64,000 nt of DNA from contig NZ_CP012477.1 in the NCBI RefSeq assembly GCF_001281315.1, positions 620,001-684,000 of the forward strand, in the 5' to 3' direction. The stretch's first letter is position 1; each line of letters opens with the position of its first letter. This DNA comes from Arthrobacter sp. ERGS1:01. Its GTDB lineage: Bacteria > Actinomycetota > Actinomycetes > Actinomycetales > Micrococcaceae. Shown piece by piece: positions 39,801 to 48,700 of the stretch. The position numbers and the translations under genes were made by a program. The notes beneath the pieces are model-generated. The model did not search any database. It saw nothing but the letters and a program-made list of their open reading frames with translations, and had not been told where the DNA came from.

Positions 39801-40391
39801 TCGGTTGGCGATGACCAGGTGAGTATGAAGTTGTGGGTCGCCGGCGCGGGATTCCCAATGGTCGAATGCTGCCGCAATGGCACCTTTTGTGCCGACGTGA
39901 GCAACCCCGTTGCGCCCTGTCCGTGTGTGGATGACCTGATCCTCGAGCCAGGCAAGCACGGAATCCACAGCGCGGTGGTGGGCTCCAAGGACCTGTTGCT
40001 GGACGTCTTTGTCAGCGAGAGCCCACAGGACAGAAACAGATTTGGGTACGCTGAATGTGAGGTCAAATCCGGCCACAGCATGGCGCTGTTGTTCTTCACC
40101 GTTCCGGTGGGCAACTGTTGTTTGGCCGTGGGGTCGGCCAAGGACGGTCTGAGTGTCGGGATGCTGGGCGAGTGAAAATACGGCTTTGGCGTCTGCCACG
40201 GTCACCGCTTGATGCGGACGCCGACCGATGCCGTCGAGACCTCGGCCAAACCATCTGCCAGTTGGTGTCCCCGCTTTGACGTAGTAGGTAGTGGCGTCAC
40301 CGAGCGGCTTGATAAGGTCATCCTGCATGGTGGTCTTGATGAGGTATTTCAGCCCGGTGGTGGCCGTCAGCCGGGACAGTGAGACAGTCAT
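36840..40391 (-). CDS. MobF-family conjugative relaxase-helicase (TraA/TrwC type)
   Basis: A 1183-aa protein that nicks the transfer origin and unwinds the strand. The N-terminal relaxase domain has candidate catalytic Tyr36/Tyr37 (DATTYYVKAG) and the metal-binding His cluster H178, H189 and H191 (DPQLHTHLVIANR). The helicase part has Walker A VGPAGSGKTTT, Walker B LVIIDEASM and the late UvrD-like motif YATTAHRAQGITVDT. ATG 40391 is chosen because it overlaps the stop of the upstream coiled-coil gene (ATGA). It is on the opposite strand to the channel genes, making two transfer operons. Confidence 0.93.
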   Translation of the reverse strand: MTVSLSRLTATTGLKYLIKTTMQDDLIKPLGDATTYYVKAGTPTGRWFGRGLDGIGRRPHQAVTVADAKAVFSLAQHPDTQTVLGRPHGQTTVAHRNGEEQQRHAVAGFDLTFSVPKSVSVLWALADKDVQQQVLGAHHRAVDSVLAWLEDQVIHTRTGRNGVAHVGTKGAIAAAFDHWESRAGDPQLHTHLVIANRVQRRSDGAWTTVDSRTLYKAVVAASEHYNGLLLDELKRVLGTEADFRSPTDMGRNSGLELTGIDHELIQEFSIRTRLIDAETDRLTQDWVSEHGKRPSATTIIKLRQIATLSTRQPKDESPRPLTELRAGWQQRALATGQNPRAVVENTIQRSRQRPVRYSDVSVEWNDAVAAMVRDGVAQRRSTWNRWNLLAEAERICAGIRCESLEDRRRLIDSVTAAAESQSVSLNDTRYRLPASAAHDLAYAGQSVFDFHGARLYTDANTLANERFVVDARDDADGPSVQVAASRDRLASYRHRASYGLAPDQLAAAECVLSSCNRLDAIVGPAGSGKTTTMAAIKAVWEQAHGEGTVVGLAPAAASAEVLAKELGITAENVAKWLYESVGRGASNRADRFHTLESMPQTSHTAVAAQLAALSVQQSLWKFIKDQLVIIDEASMISTIQLAGLVLQARDAGAKLLLVGDPAQLDAIDAGGMLGWLHRDGKAVELTTIHRFTHSWEGPASLQLREGNIDAVDLYTAQERIQHGDYTDIVENAYRGWSADLRSGKSSILIAPDNDTVTTLNERAHADLVESGRVDAEHTVTLADGLTAGRGDTIIARKNNRVMIDSNGEYLRNGTLLSITKRPHRDGSVTALRVDTGATIRLNQGYLGTSAELGYATTAHRAQGITVDTSHIVLTQGCLTRELFYVGMTRGRNSNIAYVCETNPALDEPQTGWPTTDWRQILGEVLAAEGAERTAHEVRVAEIAKGDTLQRLATEYDYLAQVAASENLVLAIAKVMPDVVTHLQESPSWGAGVAAWRHTMASNPTGAQRALEGTLRHPGDAQDHMAVLHVRLRQIASNGTLKGPPDVLDETLFTERTDLADMISQVRVRTINRRDRVAREALSGGAPWLHQLETTLGPAVKLERWAAAVSDVAIFRDRWEITTSSDPLGPVPASYEWEQSVQRESLQRRIQLLIESASSSLVEGAPALPAPIVHQPLIPVGPTL

Positions 40392-40945
40392 TGCTCGGGT
40401 ACCAGAGTGCTGGTCCGCCACCCACGACGCTGAAAGATCTCGTTCGTCGCCTTGTCGAGCGGGAGGCCAAGGCGTGAGGACAGCTCAAGCAAGCGACCAG
40501 CAATCTGCATGAGTTCCTGGAAGTCAGCGCGCTGGCTATGGATGAGCCGGGCATTTTCCAACTGCAGCTCAGTTATTTGGGCCTTCAGTTCTGGGACTTC
40601 ACAAGCAATATCGACATTGATTGACGCAAGGTCCCGCAGTCGGGTGCGTAGAACCTCGGTCTCCCGCTCATTCCGGTTGGCCTGAAATGCTAGCCGGTCC
40701 CGAGCCTTCCGTTCTGCTGCCTCCAGCTGCATCTGAAACCTGGCCGTCGTTGCTTCTAGGATGGTGCGGTTCTCGATGACTGCAGATTCAAGCTGCGCTC
40801 GCAGTGTCTGGGTAGTGTCGGCGTGGTGCCGGGCTCGCCACTCTCGATCTCGGTGCCGGCGTGAGCAAGTGGGTGAACAGTATTTCTGAGTTGTGCGACG
40901 CGGCTCAAAGACGGTTCCGCAGAGCCTGCAAGTTGTAGTTTCCAT
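40388..40945 (-). CDS. Zinc-finger and coiled-coil protein coupled to the relaxase
   Basis: A 185-aa protein. The N-terminus has a four-cysteine zinc-ribbon-like motif (CRLC and CSPTC, residues 6-27) that probably contacts DNA. About 100 residues of predicted coiled coil follow (LESAVIENRTILEATTARFQ...). It overlaps the relaxase start by 4 bases. The layout suggests a relaxosome accessory protein, an inference from coupling and shape; no family name is recognised. Confidence 0.7.
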   Translation of the reverse strand: METTTCRLCGTVFEPRRTTQKYCSPTCSRRHRDREWRARHHADTTQTLRAQLESAVIENRTILEATTARFQMQLEAAERKARDRLAFQANRNERETEVLRTRLRDLASINVDIACEVPELKAQITELQLENARLIHSQRADFQELMQIAGRLLELSSRLGLPLDKATNEIFQRRGWRTSTLVPEQ

Positions 40946-41163
40946 GCCAGTTCATGGGGCAAAAGGTGATCAACGACGTGTTTGGCCGTCGTGCCAAAAA
41001 CCGACGGACAGGTCCTTGGATGCCAGACGTGTGAAGGATTTTTGGGTTGTTGCAGGAGCATGGTTGGCGGGGTGATATTGCTGTGGAAATTGGCATGGTG
41101 TTGGGGGCTGATTACGGTGGTGAGCAGTGGAAAATTGGTGGGATGGTGGTGGCGCAGGGGAGT

Positions 41164-41186
41164 GCCGCATGAGGTTTTCATGCGGC
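41164..41186 (-). terminator. Hairpin after nrdH-like gene
   Basis: A perfect 9-bp stem, GCCGCATGA with TCATGCGGC, 25 bases after the nrdH-like stop. There is no clear T tract, so it may be a weak terminator or RNA-stability element. Confidence 0.45.
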
Positions 41187-41210
41187 GCTGGATCTCAATC
41201 TTGAGGGTGA

Positions 41211-41444
41211 TTATTGGATGGCGAGCCGGAGTAGTTCGATTTCTGAGGGGTTGAATCCTGACCAGTGGTGGTCATTGACGACGACGATCGGGGCTTGGGA
41301 GTAGCCGAGGTCTTGGATGTACTCGAGGGCGGCGGCATTCATCGTCAAGTCGACGGCACGGTAGGTGATGCCGGCATGATCCAAGGACTGGCAGGTGAAC
41401 TTGCATTGCTGGCAACCGGGTTTGCCATAGACGGCGACGTCCAT
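41211..41444 (-). CDS. NrdH-like glutaredoxin
   Basis: A 77-aa redoxin with the active site CQQC in VYGKPGCQQCKFT, a cis-Pro at QAPIVVV, and the C-terminal WSGFNPSEI typical of NrdH. In the chromosome such proteins reduce class Ib ribonucleotide reductase. Here it is orphaned within the element, between a DUF4192 gene and the relaxase operon. ATG 41444 has AAGAGAA upstream. Confidence 0.88.
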   Translation of the reverse strand: MDVAVYGKPGCQQCKFTCQSLDHAGITYRAVDLTMNAAALEYIQDLGYSQAPIVVVNDHHWSGFNPSEIELLRLAIQ

Positions 41445-41484
41445 TTCTCTTGCCTCAGTTCTCTCTTCGAAATTCTTGGAGCTG

Positions 41485-42507
41485 TTAGTGCTGACTCCGA
41501 TAGGCGGTGTTCTTGTGTTGGGCCCAGCCGGAAACGACGCCGGCACCGAGCATCTGGTCCAGCAGTCGGGCCAGATGGTAGTCGGGGTCGAACGTCAGGG
41601 CGACGTGCATGTAGTTCCCGGCGGCCGTTCCCTTACCCTTCCACCAGCAGATGAGCCCGAGCATCGTCAATGGCGCTGCCACATGGGCCGGGGCGGCGAT
41701 GGTGAGCAGCCGCCGGAGCAGCTTTTCGGAGCTGTCGATCCGGTCCCATTGAGGAGCTTGCTCCGTGGCGCCGAAGAGGGTGGCTGCCATGGGCTCGTTG
41801 ATGCCGGGCATGTCGGCCAGGATCTGGTCCCTGAGCCCGACGTACTGCAGCCCGGCGAGGACTTCGGCCAACTGCTCGTGGGTGGCTTCGGCGCTGTGGT
41901 CGATGAGTTCCGACCAGAGCTGGTAGGCCGCATGGAGGCCTTGGCCGGGGTTGGTGGCCAAGTCTTGCAACGCTGCATCGACCGCGTCGTGGTCGACGGC
42001 GGCGAACAACTCAGGGATGGCGGGCGTGTCGCTGGATTCGATGTGGCTGCCCTGATAGACGAGTTCGGCGTGCAGCATGCTGGACTCAATGGCAGTCAGC
42101 GGGGTTTCCTTACCGCACGTGGCGGGGTTGGCGCCGTCGTACGTGGCGAAGGATTCGGGGCCGACGATCCATACATCATGGACGAGCAACCCGGCAGTCG
42201 CGAGCCGACTCTTGAGCCCATGGACCACGGCCGTGAAGGGCTTGGGGGTGCCCGTGCCCCATGGCTGGTGGGTGAAGAGGGCGATGAGGACGGCGGTGGC
42301 ATCGTGGTCGATACCGACGGCGCGGGCAACGCGCTCGGTGTAACTGTGGCTGACGTCATCGGTGGAGGGGAGGTTCACGCGGAGGGTCGGGCCGAGGGCC
42401 TTGCCCTCGAGGGCAACGCAGACGAGACTTTCCTTCGGCCAGTAGCCGAGGCTGTGGCCCATGTAGCTGATGGCATCGGCCGGGCTGCTGATTCTGATCG
42501 GTTCCAT
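41485..42507 (-). CDS. DUF4192 family protein, copy 1
   Basis: A 340-aa protein of an actinobacterial family of unknown function. It shows the family start MGHSLGYWPKESLVCVALEG and a C-terminal helical-repeat-like part ending LICWWKGKGTAAGNYMHVAL. GGAG precedes ATG 42507. A second member lies at 62409-63467. It is transcribed together with nrdH, 40 bases apart. Confidence 0.85.
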   Translation of the reverse strand: MEPIRISSPADAISYMGHSLGYWPKESLVCVALEGKALGPTLRVNLPSTDDVSHSYTERVARAVGIDHDATAVLIALFTHQPWGTGTPKPFTAVVHGLKSRLATAGLLVHDVWIVGPESFATYDGANPATCGKETPLTAIESSMLHAELVYQGSHIESSDTPAIPELFAAVDHDAVDAALQDLATNPGQGLHAAYQLWSELIDHSAEATHEQLAEVLAGLQYVGLRDQILADMPGINEPMAATLFGATEQAPQWDRIDSSEKLLRRLLTIAAPAHVAAPLTMLGLICWWKGKGTAAGNYMHVALTFDPDYHLARLLDQMLGAGVVSGWAQHKNTAYRSQH

Positions 42508-43039
42508 TGTCCTGCTCCTTTTCGGTGAACGGTGGCTGCTTGTTCGCGGCCGTCTGCTCCGTTGGTGCCTTCTGGTAAAAGGAATCACCGCTGGGTATTA
42601 GGGGCCGGAATGCAACTTGGGGTACCGGGAACGGGGCAAAAATAGTTTCGAGGAAATAAGCGACGCAGGAGCGCCGAGGAAGAATTTTTGGAGGAGGGGC
42701 CGGCGCGCAGCGCCCTGGTTGCGTGGAGGGCCCGCCCAGCGATGATGGGGTACCAGAAGGCACAACGTGGTTTGGCATGTGTTCATAGTGGTCCATGACT
42801 TTGGGCGGTCGTTTGAGCTGACCGATCGCAGTCTGGGGATGCTGCCGTGCCGTCGGACAATTTGCTTTCACCTATGTTCATAGGGCAAGCCAGCTTTTAC
42901 TACATGACTCGACGCATGGATCGTAGGTAGAGTGCGATTTTCCAGACTGGATGACAGATGCTGGATCACTGGGCAAGGCCAAGTGGGGTCCCTGCGGGCT
43001 TGATAAATTCGGTCGGTGCCAGGATCTAGTGTGGTGTAT
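42508..43039. other. Non-coding divergent region
   Basis: 532 bases between the divergent DUF4192 and the unknown gene at 43040. It contains a perfect inverted repeat, CCTATG-TT-CATAGG (42871-42884), and a GC-rich palindromic patch, GGCGCGCAGCGCC, near 42700. A transfer origin could lie here or at 40946-41210, but no nick site can be identified by eye. Confidence 0.4.
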
Positions 43040-44020
43040 ATGGTCATTGATCCACACACTGTTTTCCAGGGAACTTTGCTTCGGCTCCAAGTGGCCAGGC
43101 GTCAACGAATCTACTTTCAGGACTTATGGACGCAGCATCTTCAATCGATGCCGTGGACGTTTTCACTTCAGCAAAACGACCATCTTGAGTACAGTCTTAT
43201 GGCCCAGGTGGAGTCGCCAGTGCCTCCACGGCTTGGGGTGTATTTCAGTAGTTGGCTCCAACAGCAACGAGCAGCATTGGATAACGCACTGTATGCCCTC
43301 GCCGGCGTCAGGGGAGGTAGGTTCCCTCCCCTGGGCGGGGAGTTGATGGAGTTCCCGATCGCAGTATCCCTGAAGGAATTTAGTGGGCGGAGGACCGTGA
43401 AGGCCAAGGTCCTTGACAAAGAGACTGAATCGTTCTTGGAATCAAATCAGCCCTATTGGAGATTTCCCTATGGTGCGGCCCAGGAGCCACTGCTCAGCCC
43501 GTTGTATTGGCTCAATGAGATGGCACTCATCGACAGGCACCGCATGATGCATGTCGGGGTTGGCAGTATCCGTATTTCTAATGGCTTCACCCTGCATGCC
43601 GGCGTCGATCGGGTTGTGAAGCACGTAGCCGAGGAAGGACATATCTTCGCTGGGCGGATGCCGGTCCTGACGTTCACCACGGCGGAGCCCCTGCGCTCTA
43701 CCAAGATCCGATTCGTCACACGCCCTGAAATCCTTCCTGAGATCGCAGAGTGGAGCGGGGCAAAAGCCTTAATTCCAATTTTTGACTATCGGCATTCTTC
43801 AACCGCAGGAAAAGTTCAATGGATTGAAGGCTACAAGCCGCTGGGCGAACGCATGGATGATATTGAGAACACCGTCAAGGACATCTGCACTGGTATGGTG
43901 ACTCATGCAGGCTTCGATCTAAGCCCATTTAGTCATCTGTCGATGTCCGACTCATCTTCCCGATACCATCGTTTCGAGGCGGGTACTCCAGACTCTGCCC
44001 GGCGTCTCAACGGAGGCTGA
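43040..44020 (+). CDS. Unrecognised protein
   Basis: A soluble protein of about 326 aa without recognised motifs. The centre has LIDRHRMMHVGVGSIRISNG, and the C-terminus is polar. No signal peptide or membrane segment is seen. The start is uncertain (ATG 43040 or GTG 43016), with no strong ribosome-binding site. It stands between the transfer module and a trypsin-like protease in a stretch of accessory genes. Confidence 0.6.
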   Translation: MVIDPHTVFQGTLLRLQVARRQRIYFQDLWTQHLQSMPWTFSLQQNDHLEYSLMAQVESPVPPRLGVYFSSWLQQQRAALDNALYALAGVRGGRFPPLGGELMEFPIAVSLKEFSGRRTVKAKVLDKETESFLESNQPYWRFPYGAAQEPLLSPLYWLNEMALIDRHRMMHVGVGSIRISNGFTLHAGVDRVVKHVAEEGHIFAGRMPVLTFTTAEPLRSTKIRFVTRPEILPEIAEWSGAKALIPIFDYRHSSTAGKVQWIEGYKPLGERMDDIENTVKDICTGMVTHAGFDLSPFSHLSMSDSSSRYHRFEAGTPDSARRLNGG

Positions 44021-44224
44021 CGGCACGACAGAGTGCAGCCGACATATGCTCACGTCGCAGTGGCCACAATGGAAACGGTGTGGCCACTGCTGTGTCAGGG
44101 GCCGGCTCCGGTCTGCCGGCCCGAACTGTTGACGGGCGTGAAGCCGCGCTCCGCGTAACTGGGAAGGAGCGCTCATGGTACTGGCCGCCGGTAGCCAAGG
44201 TCGGCAATGACATAGGCTTTGCTC

Positions 44225-45094
44225 ATGTCAAGACCTCTCGTAGAAACCATCGCGGACCAACTCTTCTTCACGACCGTGTTTATCGAAGCTGATACCCCGA
44301 CAGGCGGGTCCACCGGAACTGGCTTCATCATTAACTACCCCGCTGGCAACGGTCAGATGATGCCGGTTCTAGTCACAAATAAGCACGTTCTCGCCGGGGC
44401 AATGCAAATTGCCTTCACCATGCCTGCCGTCGGGACTACGAACCAACCATCTGGTGGTGGTACGCGGATGTTGCTTACAGACTTCACACCCCAGATGTGG
44501 GTAGGGCACCCTGACGCGGGCGTCGACATCGGCGTCATGCTTTTCCAGAGCATCATAGCCGCGATGGAAGCCAATGGTGCCGCCCCGTTTTTTCGAGGTT
44601 TTACCCCTGAGTATCTTGCAACCGAAGACTTCGCCAACTCGCTCGATGCAATCGAACAGGTGACGATGATTGGATATCCAAATGGCCTATTCGACCAGGC
44701 GTCTAAGCTGCCCATCGCACGACGTGGGCAAACCGCGACCCCGATTTTCAACAACTACAACGGTCTGCCTGCATTCTTAATTGATGCATCGGTATTCCCC
44801 GGTTCGAGTGGCAGTCCGGTCGTACTCTTCGACCGTGGAACGTACACCACCCGTGACGGAACGGCCCATCTGGGTACACGGATGGCGCTCCTGGGTGTCG
44901 TTGCTGCTGTGCATACACGCAAGGTCAACGGAGTGGTGCAGATGGTCAACACCGGAGTTGCCACCTTTGACGACATGATAGATCTTGGAATTGTGTTCAA
45001 AACCAGCGCCATCCAAGAAGCAGTCTTCGAGTTGTTTGCAACTATTGAGATTTCTCTGTCTGTCGAAACAGTGCAGCCAAAAGAACTCGCATAA
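44225..45094 (+). CDS. Trypsin-like serine protease
   Basis: A 289-aa chymotrypsin-fold peptidase. The catalytic triad is readable: His54 in VTNKHVLAG, Asp101 in GVDIGVML and Ser195 in FPGSSGSPVV. It has no signal peptide or membrane anchor, so it should act in the cytoplasm, unlike most bacterial trypsin-like proteases. Such intracellular proteases are known as effectors in defence islands. That role is inferred here from context (upstream of a type I restriction locus). No strong ribosome-binding site is seen. Confidence 0.8.
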   Translation: MSRPLVETIADQLFFTTVFIEADTPTGGSTGTGFIINYPAGNGQMMPVLVTNKHVLAGAMQIAFTMPAVGTTNQPSGGGTRMLLTDFTPQMWVGHPDAGVDIGVMLFQSIIAAMEANGAAPFFRGFTPEYLATEDFANSLDAIEQVTMIGYPNGLFDQASKLPIARRGQTATPIFNNYNGLPAFLIDASVFPGSSGSPVVLFDRGTYTTRDGTAHLGTRMALLGVVAAVHTRKVNGVVQMVNTGVATFDDMIDLGIVFKTSAIQEAVFELFATIEISLSVETVQPKELA

Positions 45095-45791
45095 CCGACC
45101 GTTGTCCCGGGACGCCCGTACTGACTCCCGTTGAAAGAAGCTTGCGATGGCTGGAGTCTGACGCTCGGCCGCGGGTTTCTTGCTACGAGCAAGTTTCATC
45201 TGGCCGCTGTGACACGGAGCTCTTGACCTGAAGCTGCGACTGCCCTCGTTGCTGCCGTCAAAACCTGGCTGGCGGTTCCGCAAATTACTTGGCAGCTGAA
45301 CCTTGGCCAGTCAGCGTGCTGACAACGTCGAAGCAACTGGCTGATGCCTCTCTAATCCTGACAGCGGGATCGGGCTTCAGGATTTTCCCGCTGGCCGGCT
45401 CAACATTTGCTGATGCCCTTCCGCTGGCCGCATATGATTTCCATCCACGAGAGGTTGAGGTTGCAGACAAAGTCGATCTATTCTTCGTCAAGCCAACTTC
45501 GCTCACGCCTCAGCATGAGCCAGCCGCCGCTTCGAGGTCTGTGTGGAAAACCACCCCGAGTCGTCCTTACCTATCGAGAGGAAAGGACTTTGCCGGCCGA
45601 GGTCAGCTCGGCAGGCTTGCCGAGGAACCGGGGTGGAGTAAAGAAGATCTATCGGCACACTTTAGTTTCCATGCAGAGCGCGTCCTTGTTCCATACCGAC
45701 TGTCCGGAACTTGCTGTTCAATATTGCGGCGCGGAAGGATCGCCCGAAGCCGCCAACTCTGCATGTCGACACCCATCCGAAAGCTGCAGAG
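45095..45791. other. Region without a confident gene
   Basis: About 700 bases between the protease and hsdR stops. A frame at 45289-45795 (starting AAEPWPVSVLTTSKQ) has a coding-like first third (ADASLILTAGSGFRIFPLAG), then a Cys/Arg-rich tail. It could be a decayed gene. No start signal or family is recognised. Confidence 0.4.
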
Positions 45792-48700
45792 TTAGCCGAC
45801 TTTCAGCCCCTCGTCAAAGGACCTCAATACCAGTTCCAACCGGTCAAACATAGTGTCTCCGAACAACTCATCCGGCCCGGTGGGCGCCAGTTCGCTGTAT
45901 GGGGATTCGTAAAGGGCACCGATTGAAACAAAGCCGTTCTCAGAGAGCTGAGTGGTGAGCACAGCCAGGAAGTCCAGCTGTGCGGCGTTGAAGTTTGCGC
46001 CGGCAATGAACTCAGAGAGGGCCTCCTCGACCGCAGCACGGTCGAGCCCCACCAACGAACGGACAAAGTGGGCCAGGCCCTCTGTGCGGGCCCGCGCCAG
46101 GTCTTCCGGTGTTCCTGCACCGCTTTCCTCAAGGATGCGTTCTAGCTCTGTCAGGTCCAGGGGAGTCAGTGGTTTGTTGCGGCGCAGGCGCTGCAGCGTG
46201 GCCAGATCAAGATGGGAGCGCAGGTACATCTGTGCCTTCTGGCGGTACCGGTCAAAGTTGTTTACTCCGGAGCGAACACCGTCGAGCTCGATCTCCACCA
46301 ATTCGCCCAACTCATCTTCGAAGTTGGTGTACACCACATTGCGGCGTTTCTTCTCGATCAGGTGCACTAACCCGCGGAGTTTTCGCCGCACAGATTCCAG
46401 CCACTCAACGGAAACGGATGCCCACTCGTTGTCGTCGGCAATTTGCTCCAGCAGCCCCAGGACAGGCGAAATGGCCGGGTTGTTCGGCTGGACGGCCAGG
46501 GCAGCGGCGATGTCTTGGATCTTCTTTCGGTAGGCGTCCACAGCACCCGGGTCCACCAGGGACGCGAGCTGTGCGTTGAGCACGATCAGGTCGAAGCGCT
46601 TTGCCTCTTCTTTTTCGGCGGGTGCGCCCTGTCCGGCTACCTTGGCCAAGCCACGTTCCAGCTCGGCAACGTCGGATTCTGAAATTTCAGCCCAGCCAGC
46701 AGTTTCGGAGTATTTCTCAACGGCCTGACGGTGTGGCCTTACCAGGAAATTGCTGGCAGGCAGCGCGGAAATCTGGCCGGCAAGCTCGTGCGCCAGCTCC
46801 GCCACCAGCGACAGGGAGCCCATGCCGGCAGATCGTGCGGCACACAGCAGCTTGGCTCGGGTGGCGAACGTCGCCTCGGACAGCGACTTGCCTATCGATC
46901 CTTCGTTTCCGGGAAGTCCGGCGTTGAAGTATTCGGCATTGCGGCATAGGTCGAAGATGAAGAAATCCTGTTTGTCCTGCCCCGGGCCGAAGAGATCTGG
47001 GCGCAGGCGGGTGCCGCGTCCCAGCATCTGCCAGAACTTCGTTTTGGATCGGACCATTTTGAAGAATACCAGGTTGAGCACTTCTGGCACATCGATGCCG
47101 GTGTCCAGCATGTCGACCGAGACGGCAATAAGTGGGTTGTCTTCCGGCCGGCTAAAGGAGTCGATCAGGCTCTGGGCATACGTCTCCTGATACGTGATGA
47201 CGCGCGCAAAGTGCCCCTTCAAGTGCGGATAGTTCTTGTCGAACTGGGCGGCGATGAAGTTCGCGTGGTCGTTGTTCTTGGCGAAGATGATGGTCTTGCC
47301 TAGCCTGTCGCCGCCAGCCACTTTGTGCCCGTGCGTCATGAGCACCTCGAGGGACTTGTTCACGGTGTCGGTGTTGAACAGCCAGCTGTTGACGACGGCG
47401 GGGTCAACTGCTGCGGGGATCTCGCCCTCCTCATCCCACTCGAGGTCGTCCCATTGGTCCTTTTCGGCCTCGGACAGGTCGTCGTAGCGGATGCCTTCGT
47501 AGGGGAATTTGAGCGGCACTGGCACTACGCGTGGCGGCACTAGGTAACCAGCATCGATCGCCTCGTCGAGTTCGTAGGCGAAGGTGGGGACGTTGTCCTC
47601 AATGTCGAACATGGAATAGGTGTTGCGGTCCACGTCAGCCTGCGGTGTGGCGGTCAGGCCAAGTAGCAGCGAGTCGAAGTAGTCAAAAATGGCCCGGTAC
47701 TTTTGGTAGATGGAGCGGTGCGCCTCATCCACAATGATCAGGTCGTAGTGCCCAATCCCAAATGACGGCTCGCCATCGGCGCCCCGGGTACTGCCGGAAA
47801 TCATGTTCATGATGGTCGGGTAGGTCGCCAGGTTGATGCGGCTGTCAGTGTCGTTGTCTCGCCCCAGAATCGCGGGCGCGCTGCCGGGCAGATGGGTCTT
47901 GAAAGCCCTTGCCGCCTGGGCCACTAAGGACACCCGGTCGGCAAGGAAAAGGATGCGCTTGGCCCAGTTTGCGTCCATGAGCAGTTTGGAAAGTGCGACG
48001 GCGGTCCTCGTCTTACCTGTTCCCGTCGCCATCACCACTAACGCCTTGCGGGACGAGGCCTCAAAGCTCTCCGTCACGGCCCGGATGGCCCCGTGTTGGT
48101 AGCCGCGCTCCACGATCTCGTTGTCGATTGGTTCTCCGGCCAGGTGCCGCCGCGTGCTCCGCCGCGCGACCATCAGTTCCAGTTGGTCACGCGTGTGAAA
48201 ACCCTGGACGGGGCGGTCGCCGTATAGGGAGTCATCCCAGATCCACGTCTTATAGCCGTTGCTGTAATAGATGACCGGGCGTCGGCCAAACTTGGCCTCC
48301 AAACAGTCGGCGTACAGTTTGGCCTGCTGCTTGCCCACCAGAGGATCCTTGGTGGAACGCTTTGCCTCAACCAGAGCTAGGGGCAGCCCATCGGCACCCC
48401 ACAGCACATAGTCCACATAGCCGACCCGGCTGGAACTGGGCATGCCGGTGACCGGATACTCGCGGTCCTCATCCTGTGTGAGCGGCCACCCGGCGTCGTG
48501 CAGGTCTTGATCGATGAGGTAGGCGCGGGTCAGTGCCTCGTCATAGTTATGGACGTCAGGGGTGGCTTGGTTGCGCTGTTTGGCGGCCGCAATCTGGGCC
48601 AGCGCCTCCTCGAGCTGCTGTTCCAGCGCCGTAGACTTCGCACGGGAGTCAGCAAGGTCCTTATCCTTGGCCGCGAGCTCGTCGGCAAGTCTTGCCACGG

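Noticed and set aside
45289..45795. Plus-strand frame after the protease gene
   Set aside because: It has a partly coding-like start but no start signal, a Cys/Arg-rich tail and no recognised family, so it is kept only as a note on the gap.
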